DNA of 64,000 nucleotides from contig NZ_NPKT01000003.1 in the NCBI RefSeq assembly GCF_008329565.1, forward strand, positions 1-64,000, in the 5' to 3' direction. Shown piece by piece: positions 8,508 through 16,099 of the stretch. Position 1 is the stretch's first letter. Each line of letters begins with the position of its first letter. Made by a program: the position numbers and the translations under genes. The notes under the pieces are model-generated. The model saw only the letters and a program-made list of their open reading frames with translations. It had not been told where the DNA came from and did no database searches. The DNA is from Mycolicibacterium sp. P1-5 (GTDB lineage: Bacteria; Actinomycetota; Actinomycetes; Mycobacteriales; Mycobacteriaceae).

Positions 8508-10871
8508 TCATGCCGGATTCCGATCACGCCGGGATATAAACAGCGGACTGGTCCAGATCTGGTGACCGTCTGCCTGGCGACCCCGGAGGTAGACGGCACT
8601 GTCGTTGTCGGGCAAGGCGAGTGCGAGGCGACCCTGGGCGTTGACGGGCAGCGCCGCCGGGTCGGCGATACGTTCCACCCGCAGCGTCAGGTTCAGGCCG
8701 CCGACGGCGACGTCATGGTGACCGTCGCGGATCAAATCCTCACCACTGATGGTGAGCTCCGTCTCGTGCTTGTCCTCGATCACTGTGGTGAACAGGTCGA
8801 GGCGGGCTTGCCTGAGCTCCGAAAGGCGCAGCACCACACCGATATCGCCGCCGTAGGTGGCGGTGTGCCAGGCGAGTCCGTCGACGGAGCGCTCGAAGCG
8901 TTGTTCTGGGTGCGCTGCGGCCCACGGCGTGACCTCATCGATGTCGGCTCCGGTTACGCTCAGCCGACCCGTCCAGGTCGCCCATCGGTAGCGGTCACGG
9001 TGGCGTGCACCGCCCCACCGGATCCGGACCAGGGTGTCCGACAACCCGGTCTCGGCCTGGAAGTCGCGCTGCCACAACAACCCGGTGGTGTCACGGATTT
9101 CGAGTTCTTCCCACCCGGACGTGCCGTAGAGGGCATAGTCGGCGACCAATTCATCGGCAGTGGTGGTGAATTCGTCACCCATCCAGTGCTCACCGGAATG
9201 CAGAAGCGCCACCGCACGTACCCCCGTGGTAGCCCAGGTGCGCCGGCCCCTCAGCGCGCGGCCGACGTCGGCGCGGGTCAGCTCGGCGGCCAGCACCCCG
9301 GTGAGTCCGCCATGCCCGCCGAAGATGTTCGCCCCCGGGCTTCCACCGCCCGGTCGGCCCCGGTGTTCGTCGCTGGCGGCACTGGCACCCAGCCGCAGTC
9401 CGCGGGCCAGTGCGTCCTCGTAGAACCAGGGGCTCGTTCCCCACGCCGAGTGCACCTCGATGAGGCGCTCGAGATCGGGGTGGTGCCAGTCCAAAACGGC
9501 CCGTCGCCCGCCGACGTGGGGAATGAGGAGATACGACTCCGGATCGTGGTCGTAGGCGGAGTAGAGCCGGGTGATCGGCCATGCCTGTGGCACAAGCTCT
9601 TTGCTTGCCATGCCCTGATGCCATTCCAGGGACCGGGCCAAGCTGGTATCGGCACCGAGAAACACCACGTTGTGGTCACCGCCCACCCCGGCCGTGCCGC
9701 ACCACTCCACGCCGGGGTAGCAGACGAACCGGCCGTCGTCGGTCGCATCATCGCACGCGGAGACCACCGCCGCCCACGCCTCGTCGGTGATTTGGAAGTC
9801 GTTGGCCGTGTAACCCAAGACATCGAGCGCGCCCACGTCACGGCCGAACGCCAGATTCCAGCCGGTGTTCTGGGTGCCGACGGTGTCGTTGGAGTGGACA
9901 TGAAGGTCGCAGAAGAGCGCTCGGGGCGAGGGGAATTCGTCGTCGATGACGTCGAGGTGGCAGGTGTCGCTGAGCTGTCCGACGCCGTCGACGTCGGCGA
10001 CGATCTGGATGATGGCGGATTCGGCCGGCACCGACAGCGTGGCGCACGCCCATCCGGTGGCCGCTGTTGTGGCCCGCGCCACGGTCACGTCGGTGATCGA
10101 CGCGTGCACGCGTGCGGTGACATCGCGGCAGGCGTTGCCCCAGCGGTCCTGCAGGTGCGTCCGGATCTCTGCGGAAGCCGCGTCGGAGCGGACCACCCGC
10201 GGGCCCTGTGCCACAAGACGATCCGGGCTACCGGGGACGACAGACAGTCGGCACACGCCGGCGTGCGCCATGCGGGAGGTCCCCAGCGCGTCGACGAAGA
10301 GGTGAACTTCGAACTCGTCTTCGACGAATGTCTGCACCCGGGTGCCCGGCCCACCGAATGTTCGGTCACCGAGCCGGATCTCAATGACATCGCCCGGCCG
10401 CAGATACCCGTCGACGGCGTGGATGAGTAGTGATTTCTGGAAGGGGCGTTCGCCACCCTTGACGTCGTAGCGGACGTCGAGGCGCTGAACGGTGGCCATG
10501 CCCTGTTCGGAAGCGCCGCCGGCGCGTGAGCGGTGCAGCAACCGCGCCGAGGCATAGTCGCGCCCGTGCGGATCGACGGTCTGCAGATCCCAGTCCGAGT
10601 AATAACGGAAGCACAGCTTGAGCCAGCCGCTGTCGGCGATGCCCGAGCGTCCCACGGTGTAGGTGAAGACGAGTTCGTCGGTCGATCCCGCGACGACGGA
10701 ATCGGTGTCGCACGTCAGCGTGCCCAGGAACGGGATGGCGTCGAGTTCGCCGTTGATCCGGTCGGCCACCGCCGGGTCGGAGCAGTCGTTGGTGCGGACC
10801 GCCGTTTGTGGCCGCACCGAGACGCGGGCCACCGACGCGTCGAGGGAAACCGGGACGGACACGGCGATCAT
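8508..10871 (-). CDS. Large PHP-motif (DUF3604-like) putative metal-dependent hydrolase
   Basis: A 787-aa protein without signal peptide. Residues 1-315 look like beta-sandwich material. A PHP-type metal centre follows: CDLHVHS (Asp322, His324, His326), GVEWCG, a lone His in IPHVGGRRA, EVHSAWG, and SDEHRG (Asp501, His503) near the end of the domain. The remaining 250 residues are again beta-rich. The order of motifs and the overall size recall DUF3604 proteins, whose substrates are not settled. GAGG precedes the ATG. It heads the leftward operon and is divergent from the LysR gene, which probably controls it. A hydrolytic role on an imported ester is inferred from the transporter genes that follow. 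Confidence 0.72.
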   Translation of the reverse strand: MIAVSVPVSLDASVARVSVRPQTAVRTNDCSDPAVADRINGELDAIPFLGTLTCDTDSVVAGSTDELVFTYTVGRSGIADSGWLKLCFRYYSDWDLQTVDPHGRDYASARLLHRSRAGGASEQGMATVQRLDVRYDVKGGERPFQKSLLIHAVDGYLRPGDVIEIRLGDRTFGGPGTRVQTFVEDEFEVHLFVDALGTSRMAHAGVCRLSVVPGSPDRLVAQGPRVVRSDAASAEIRTHLQDRWGNACRDVTARVHASITDVTVARATTAATGWACATLSVPAESAIIQIVADVDGVGQLSDTCHLDVIDDEFPSPRALFCDLHVHSNDTVGTQNTGWNLAFGRDVGALDVLGYTANDFQITDEAWAAVVSACDDATDDGRFVCYPGVEWCGTAGVGGDHNVVFLGADTSLARSLEWHQGMASKELVPQAWPITRLYSAYDHDPESYLLIPHVGGRRAVLDWHHPDLERLIEVHSAWGTSPWFYEDALARGLRLGASAASDEHRGRPGGGSPGANIFGGHGGLTGVLAAELTRADVGRALRGRRTWATTGVRAVALLHSGEHWMGDEFTTTADELVADYALYGTSGWEELEIRDTTGLLWQRDFQAETGLSDTLVRIRWGGARHRDRYRWATWTGRLSVTGADIDEVTPWAAAHPEQRFERSVDGLAWHTATYGGDIGVVLRLSELRQARLDLFTTVIEDKHETELTISGEDLIRDGHHDVAVGGLNLTLRVERIADPAALPVNAQGRLALALPDNDSAVYLRGRQADGHQIWTSPLFISRRDRNPA

Positions 10872-10909
10872 TGTGTCCTCACCTGGGCCTACCAGTCCAG
10901 TTCATAGAT

Positions 10910-10926
10910 ATGATGCGATTAATCAT
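10910..10926. promoter_or_regulatory. LysR-type inverted repeat between LysR gene and PHP-motif gene
   Basis: ATGAT, seven bases (including GATTA), then ATCAT form a short inverted repeat that contains the T-N11-A pattern used by LysR-family proteins. It sits in the 69-nt divergent gap, 15 nt before the chosen LysR start and 38 nt from the start of the leftward operon, where a shared activator site is expected. Confidence 0.5.
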
Positions 10927-10940
10927 CGAAAGTGATCACC

Positions 10941-11843
10941 GTGAATCTGCAACAGTTGCGCTACGTGGCCGCCCTGGCCGAGACCCAGAGCTTCACCAAA
11001 GCCGCGGAGAGCGCGTTCGTCGTCCAGTCCGCACTGAGCCAGCAGATCCGCAAGCTTGAAGATGAGCTGGGTGTGTCGCTCTTCGAGCGCACCACGCGAT
11101 CGGTGGCGCTGACACCGGCGGGTGAGGCGCTGATGCCGGTGGTTCACCAGGTGCTGGCCGGGGTCGACAGAATCACGGTCGATGCCCAGGCGCTCAGCGG
11201 GACGATCGGCGGCCGGCTGACCGTCGGCATGATGGAGGTGCCGTCGGAGAGCTTGGACGTCGCTGCGCTCATGGCGACCTTCCACGCGCGGTATCCAGAT
11301 GTCAGCGTCACCCTGCGCAGTGGCGGTAGCGACCTGTTGATCGACGCGATCCGCGACCGCAAACTCGACGCCGCGATTGTCGGCTCGAACGTGTCCGGTG
11401 CCCGCGGCCGGCTGGCCCGCACCGAATTGTTCAGCGAGGCGCTGGTTGCCGTGCTGCCGGCGTCGCATCCACTGGCGGCCAAGTCGTCGTTGGCACTCAC
11501 CCAATTGGCCGACCTGCCTTTCATCGACTTCCCGCCGGGCTACGGGCTTCGTCACGAGACCGACCGCGGCTTCACCGGTGTGCCGCGACGAGTCGCCTTC
11601 GAGGTGACCCGGGTCGACGAGGTGATCCAGTTCGTCCGCAGGGACCTCGGCGTTGCACTGCTGCCCGAATCGGTGGCCGCCTCGCGGGTGGGGAGCGACG
11701 CCAGCCTCGCTTTGCGTCCGGTCGTCGGCGCCAACCTGCATCGTCAGGTCAATCTGATCGCGCCCAAGAGTACGGCTCGTTCCGCGGCTTGCGAGGCCTT
11801 CGTCCGGTGCGTGGAGGACCATGTCCGGCGCACCGACCGGTGA
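10941..11843 (+). CDS. LysR-family transcriptional regulator
   Basis: A 300-aa regulator with an N-terminal winged helix (NLQQLRYVAALAETQSFTKA, then ESAFVVQSALSQQIRKLEDE) and a C-terminal periplasmic-binding-protein-like effector domain (about residues 90-300). The GTG at 10941 gives the usual LysR N-terminus. A GTG three codons earlier is the alternative. It is divergent from the PHP-motif/ABC/phosphoesterase operon with an inverted repeat between, the standard layout for a LysR protein and its target. The coinducer is unknown but is likely a compound related to the imported substrate. Confidence 0.92.
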   Translation: MNLQQLRYVAALAETQSFTKAAESAFVVQSALSQQIRKLEDELGVSLFERTTRSVALTPAGEALMPVVHQVLAGVDRITVDAQALSGTIGGRLTVGMMEVPSESLDVAALMATFHARYPDVSVTLRSGGSDLLIDAIRDRKLDAAIVGSNVSGARGRLARTELFSEALVAVLPASHPLAAKSSLALTQLADLPFIDFPPGYGLRHETDRGFTGVPRRVAFEVTRVDEVIQFVRRDLGVALLPESVAASRVGSDASLALRPVVGANLHRQVNLIAPKSTARSAACEAFVRCVEDHVRRTDR

Positions 11844-11975
11844 CGATCTGTCCGCCCCGCTTTCCGCTCAGCACGATCAGAACTGCGGCGACTGCCGCCG
11901 TGGTGGCGCAATGCCCACTGAATCGTGAGTAAGGGCAGGTCTGAGTCCTTCTCGACCGGCGCAATACGGCGGCAT

Positions 11976-12020
11976 GCCGCTGCACCCACGTTCACCCGGC
12001 GAGTGGGTGCGCGCAGCGGC
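11976..12020. promoter_or_regulatory. Long bulged hairpin between LysR and GntR genes
   Basis: GCCGCTG and CACCCAC on the left pair with GTGGGTG and CAGCGGC on the right, around a 13-nt loop, with a CGCG bulge on the right arm: 14 base pairs in all. It ends 43 nt before the GntR start. It may terminate LysR transcription (there is no real T-run) or act as leader structure or operator for the GntR-led operon. Confidence 0.5.
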
Positions 12021-12063
12021 TTTACCGTGATTGGCGAGAGACGTGGTCAGTCAGGAGGTTGCG

Positions 12064-12804
12064 ATGGGCGACGCCGAGCCGGTGCCGATCCGCCGCGCGC
12101 GGGCCGATCAGGCCCGCCTGGTGGCCGACGTCCTGCGCCATCACATCCATGACGGCGGCTACCCGCACGGTCTACCCACCGAAGCCGAATTGTCGGTGGA
12201 ATTCGGGGTGTCACGCAACGCCGTTCGTGAGGCCTTGGCCACGTTGAAAGACGAGGGGCTGATCGACCGGGGCCCCAAGGTCGGTACGCAGGTGGCTATC
12301 CGTAAGTACGACCACGGCTTGGATGCCCTTGTCGGACTGAAGGAGACGTTCAAGAGCTACGGCGAGGTCCGCAACGAGGTACGCGCGGCGATGTCGGTGG
12401 CCGCTCCCCCAGCGGTGGCGCGTCGGCTGCAGCTGCAGCCCGGGGAGCCAGTGCTGTTCATCGAACGCCTGCGGTTCCTCGGCGATCTGCCGCTCAGCTT
12501 GGACAAGACCTACCTGGCACCCGATATCGGATCCGAGGTGCTTCAACACTCCTTGGAGAACAACGACATCTTCGCGCTACTGGAAGAGGTCACCGGGCAA
12601 CGGCTGGGGTCAGCCGGCCTGGCTGTGGAAGCTGTACCCGCCGACGCCCACTCGGCAGCCATCCTTCAGGTGCCCGAGGGCGCTGCGGTGCTGCTGCTGG
12701 AACGGCTGACCCACCTCGATGACGGCCGGCCCGTCGATCTCGAATACATCCGCATGCGGGGCGATCGAATCACCCTGCGCGGCAACCTCGTCAGGGAGTT
12801 GTGA
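12064..12804 (+). CDS. GntR-family regulator with UTRA (HutC-type) ligand domain
   Basis: A 246-aa regulator. The N-terminal winged helix covers about residues 10-75 (LPTEAELSVEFGVSRNAVRE is the recognition region). The C-terminal UTRA-like domain from about residue 95 contains RRLQLQPGEPVLFIERLRF and a final ILQVPEGAAVLLLERLTH repeat of the fold. The ATG is preceded by AGGAGG at 5 nt spacing, which decides the start over upstream in-frame codons. It overlaps the ferredoxin gene by four bases (GTGATGA junction), so the regulator is the first gene of the AprAB-like/ABC operon and probably senses the substrate or a product. Confidence 0.9.
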   Translation: MGDAEPVPIRRARADQARLVADVLRHHIHDGGYPHGLPTEAELSVEFGVSRNAVREALATLKDEGLIDRGPKVGTQVAIRKYDHGLDALVGLKETFKSYGEVRNEVRAAMSVAAPPAVARRLQLQPGEPVLFIERLRFLGDLPLSLDKTYLAPDIGSEVLQHSLENNDIFALLEEVTGQRLGSAGLAVEAVPADAHSAAILQVPEGAAVLLLERLTHLDDGRPVDLEYIRMRGDRITLRGNLVREL

Positions 12805-13031
12805 TGACACTGATCAATCAGCGGGCGGACGTTCCGGTCACCATCGACGAATCGCTGTGCATCGACGGATGCACCCTCTGTGTGGACATCTGTCCCCTCG
12901 ACTCGCTGGCCATCAACCCGGACAACGGCAAGGCGTACATGCATGTCGACGAGTGTTGGTACTGCGGCCCCTGCGCGGCCCGCTGTCCCACCGGTGCCGT
13001 CACCGTCAACATGCCCTATCTCCTTCGCTGA
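12801..13031 (+). CDS. Two-cluster ferredoxin, AprB-like
   Basis: A 76-aa protein with two [4Fe-4S] motifs. The first is Cys20-x3-Cys24-x2-Cys27-x3-Cys31-Pro; the second is Cys-x2-Cys-x2-Cys-x3-Cys-Pro in ECWYCGPCAARCPTG. The second motif, preceded by KAYMHVDE, closely resembles the beta subunit of APS reductase (AprB, which has KAYN then CWECYSC). The first cluster lacks the long insertion AprB has between its second and third Cys, and the C-terminal tail that embraces AprA is missing, so it is about half the size of AprB. It is co-transcribed with an AprA-like flavoprotein five genes on and is its probable electron partner. Confidence 0.85.
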   Translation: MMTLINQRADVPVTIDESLCIDGCTLCVDICPLDSLAINPDNGKAYMHVDECWYCGPCAARCPTGAVTVNMPYLLR

Positions 13032-13056
13032 AAAGCCCGATCTCTGAGAGTCATTC

Positions 13057-14481
13057 ATGAAAAACCGCTTTGCGGTCGCGCTGGTCGCTGCCCTCGTCCT
13101 GACATCTGCCGGCTGCTCGTTGGACTCGAAGGCTCCCGCAGCCGGTGAGGTCACCGTGGTCGTCGGTTACCAGTCCAAGACCATCAACACCGCTACCGCA
13201 GGCGCCCTGCTACGAGCCAAGGGCTTCTTGGAGAAGCGCCTCGCCGACATCACCACGCGCTCAGGAGTGAAATACACGGTGCAGTGGCAGGACTACGACA
13301 CCGGCGCACCGATCACCGCCCAGATGCTGGCCGAGAAGATCGACATCGGGTCGATGGGTGATTACCCCATGCTGATCAACGGCTCCAAGACCCAGGCCAA
13401 CGAACGCGCCAAGACCGAGGTGGTGTCGATCACCGGCTACAACGCCAAGGGCGCACTGAATATGGTTGTGGTCAGCCCGAATTCGCCGGACCGCAGTCTG
13501 ACCGATCTGCGCGGTCAGAAAGTGTCGGCCTCAGTCGGGTCGGCCGGCCACGGCACGTTGGTCCGCGCACTGACCAAGGCGGGGATCGACCCCAAAACCG
13601 GGGTCGAGGTGCTCAACCAGCAGCCGCAGATCGGTGCTTCGGCGTTGGAATCCGGTCAGGTACAGGCGTTCGCGCAGTTCGTGGCGTGGCCGGGACTGCT
13701 GGCCTTCCAGAACAAGGGTCGGTTGCTGTTCGACGGCGCCGAGCTGAATGTGCCCACCTTCCACGGGGTGGTCGTGCGCCGCGCCTATGCGGCCCAGCAT
13801 CCCGAAGTGCTCGACGCTTTCCTGCAGGCGCAGATCGACGCGACCGACTTCCTGCACGAGAAGCCGCTCGAGGCTGCCAAGCTGGTAGCCGACGGCAGCG
13901 GCCTGCCGCAGGAAGTGGTGTACCTCTACAACGGCCCCGGCGGCGCGGTGTCCTTCGACACCACGATCAAGCCGTCACTGGTCGAGGCGTTCAAGAGCGA
14001 TATCCCCTATCTGAAATCGATCGGCGACTTCGCCGATCTGAACATCGATCAGTTCGTCAACGACGGGCCGCTGCTTAAAGCGTTTACCGACCGAAACCTC
14101 AACTACGACAATGCAGTGACGGCAACAACGAACCCGATCACCGTCAGCGGTGAGGATCCGGTCTGCAATATCGCCGTGACCGATCCAGCGTTGGCCGGCG
14201 AACTCTGGATCGACGGTCACCCCACCACGCAGCCCGCCGCCAATCCCGGCTGCCTGTTGCGCGCGCTCCGCGAGGCTGACAGCAAGGGTGAGAAGGTGAT
14301 CGCGGCCTACATTCCGGACACCGAACTGGGCACCCGGTGGTTCGCCGACCGCTCGGTGTGGGTGCAGTCGCCAACCGGTTACCTGCCATTCGACACCGAC
14401 GCCGGTGCTCAGCGTTACGTCGCCGCGCATCCCGACGCCAAGGTAGTCGACTACCAGACAGCGCTGGCGGGTGCGGTATGA
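13057..14481 (+). CDS. Substrate-binding lipoprotein fused to a NosL-like domain
   Basis: A 474-aa exported lipoprotein; the signal ends in LTSAGC with the lipidated Cys at residue 20. Residues 30-360 form a SsuA/TauA-like binding protein (VVVGYQSKTINTATAGALLR, IDIGSMGDYPML, LRGQKVSASVGSAG). Residues 366-474 are extra. They contain DPVCNIAV (Cys370), IDGHPTTQP, PGCLLRAL (Cys399), an aromatic WFADRSVWV strand and TGYLPFDTDAGAQRYVAAHP. The order matches NosL, the copper-binding accessory protein of nitrous-oxide reductase (C-GM, DG, GCLL, then a PMG/AF segment). The NosL assignment is by recalled pattern. ATGA overlap couples it to the permease. The fusion suggests that a metal or thiol centre travels with the import system. 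Confidence 0.8.
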   Translation: MKNRFAVALVAALVLTSAGCSLDSKAPAAGEVTVVVGYQSKTINTATAGALLRAKGFLEKRLADITTRSGVKYTVQWQDYDTGAPITAQMLAEKIDIGSMGDYPMLINGSKTQANERAKTEVVSITGYNAKGALNMVVVSPNSPDRSLTDLRGQKVSASVGSAGHGTLVRALTKAGIDPKTGVEVLNQQPQIGASALESGQVQAFAQFVAWPGLLAFQNKGRLLFDGAELNVPTFHGVVVRRAYAAQHPEVLDAFLQAQIDATDFLHEKPLEAAKLVADGSGLPQEVVYLYNGPGGAVSFDTTIKPSLVEAFKSDIPYLKSIGDFADLNIDQFVNDGPLLKAFTDRNLNYDNAVTATTNPITVSGEDPVCNIAVTDPALAGELWIDGHPTTQPAANPGCLLRALREADSKGEKVIAAYIPDTELGTRWFADRSVWVQSPTGYLPFDTDAGAQRYVAAHPDAKVVDYQTALAGAV

Positions 14482-15344
14482 CCACCCAACCCGCAGTTCT
14501 CGCCGGGCCGGTCACCGTCGGGGTCGATGCGAGCGCAATCCCGACAGCGGCCCGCTCACGGCGCCGACCCTGGGGCTCATGGGCGGTGCGCGTCGCGTCG
14601 GTGGCCGCCGCGATCGCGCTCTGGCAGCTGCTCACCGCCAACCATGTTCGGTTCTGGTTGCGCTTCGATACGTTGCCGACGGTGACCGAGATCGTCACTT
14701 CGTTCACCAAACGACTTGCTGCTCAGGAGTACTGGCTGGACCTCGGCCAGTCACTGATCAGGATCCTCACCGGCTTTGCACTCGCGGCCGTGGTCGGGGT
14801 GGTCACCGGCATTCTGCTTGGCCGCTCGGAAACGTTCGCCAACGTCTTCGGGCCGCTGACCGAGTTGGCCCGGCCGATCCCGGCGATCGCGATCGTCCCC
14901 GTGGCGATCCTGTTGTTCCCCAGTGACGAAGCGGGCATTGTCTTCATCACCTTCCTGGCGGCGTTCTTCCCGATCATGGTGAGCACCCGGCACGCAGTGC
15001 GCGCCCTACCGACCATCTGGGAGGAGTCGGTGCGCACCCTTGGCGGCAGCAGATGGGACGTTCTGGTTCGCGTGGTACTTCCCGGCATCCTGCCGGGGGT
15101 TTTCGGCGGATTGTCGGTCGGCCTTGGCGTCGCATGGATCTGTGTCATCTCCGCCGAGATGATCTCCGGACGGCTCGGCGTCGGCTACCGGACGTGGCAG
15201 GCCTACACCGTCCTGGCCTATCCCGAGGTGTTCGTCGGCATCATCACCATCGGCGTCCTCGGGTTCACCACCTCCGCGGCGGTCGAACTGCTTGGCCGCC
15301 GGGTCACCCGCTGGCTGCCCCGTGGTGAGGAGAAGGCGCGATGA
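14478..15344 (+). CDS. ABC transporter permease (TauC/SsuC type)
   Basis: A 288-aa permease with about six membrane helices. The FWLRFDTLPTVTEIVTSF segment after helix one, the RPIPAIAIVPVAILLF stretch and the EAA loop (ESVRTLGGSRWDVLVRVVLPG) are typical of nitrate/sulfonate/taurine permeases. The ATG overlaps the stop of the NosL-fused binding protein (ATGA), and its 3' end overlaps the ATPase gene the same way. With those two genes it forms the second importer in this region. Confidence 0.92.
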   Translation: MTTQPAVLAGPVTVGVDASAIPTAARSRRRPWGSWAVRVASVAAAIALWQLLTANHVRFWLRFDTLPTVTEIVTSFTKRLAAQEYWLDLGQSLIRILTGFALAAVVGVVTGILLGRSETFANVFGPLTELARPIPAIAIVPVAILLFPSDEAGIVFITFLAAFFPIMVSTRHAVRALPTIWEESVRTLGGSRWDVLVRVVLPGILPGVFGGLSVGLGVAWICVISAEMISGRLGVGYRTWQAYTVLAYPEVFVGIITIGVLGFTTSAAVELLGRRVTRWLPRGEEKAR

Positions 15345-16099
15345 CACTCACCGCCCCGAAAACCGGAATGACGTTGCAGCTGAAGGACCTCGTGCTCAGC
15401 TACGGCGGCAAGCCCGTCATCAAACACCTCGACCTGCAGGTACGGCCCAGTGAGATCCTGGTCCTGACCGGGCCGTCCGGATGTGGCAAGTCGACCGTCC
15501 TGCGCGCGCTGGCCGGCCTCCTCCGCCCGGACGCCGGCGAGGTCCTCGCCGAGGGTGAGCCGGTTCGCACCACCTCCCGCGACCGTGCTCTTGTGTTCCA
15601 GGACAACGCGTTACTCCCGTGGCGCACTGTGCAATCCAACGTCGAACTGGCCCTCAAACTCGCCGGCACGCCCCGAGAAGGACGCCGGGAGGAGGCCCTG
15701 CGGTGGATCTCCGACGTCGGGCTGACTGGTTTCGAGAAGTACCTCCCCAAGAGCCTGTCCGGCGGTATGCGTCAGCGGGTGCAGCTGGCCCGCGGGCTGG
15801 CCGGAGCACCTCGGGCCGTCATGATGGACGAACCGTTCGGGGCGCTGGATGCACAGACCAGGTCCAGCATGCAGAAGTTGTTGATCGACACCTGGCGCGC
15901 ACATCCGACCACGATCGTCTTCGTCACCCATGACGTTGACGAGGCGCTGCTGATTGGCGACCGCATTGCCGTGCTCGGTCGGGCGGGTCAACCGCTGCGG
16001 GCCCTGCACGACGTCCCGACACCGCGCGATACCTCCGTCGACCGCAGCGCCCTGCGCGCGGAACTCATTGCTGCCCTTGATACCCCGGAGCTCATCTGA
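15341..16099 (+). CDS. ABC transporter ATP-binding protein (TauB/SsuB type)
   Basis: A 252-aa ATPase: Walker A GPSGCGKST near residues 46-54, Q-loop VFQDNALLPW, signature LSGGMRQR, Walker B VMMDEPFGALD and switch His in FVTHDVDEA. It begins by ATGA overlap with the permease and ends one base into the flavoprotein start (TGATG). It powers the importer whose binding protein carries the NosL-like domain. Confidence 0.93.
   Translation: MTLTAPKTGMTLQLKDLVLSYGGKPVIKHLDLQVRPSEILVLTGPSGCGKSTVLRALAGLLRPDAGEVLAEGEPVRTTSRDRALVFQDNALLPWRTVQSNVELALKLAGTPREGRREEALRWISDVGLTGFEKYLPKSLSGGMRQRVQLARGLAGAPRAVMMDEPFGALDAQTRSSMQKLLIDTWRAHPTTIVFVTHDVDEALLIGDRIAVLGRAGQPLRALHDVPTPRDTSVDRSALRAELIAALDTPELI

Noticed and set aside
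8505..10430. A 641-codon open frame on the + strand
   Set aside because: It is antisense to the PHP-motif gene, whose metal motifs, ribosome-binding site and operon context are clear. High GC keeps the opposite strand open.
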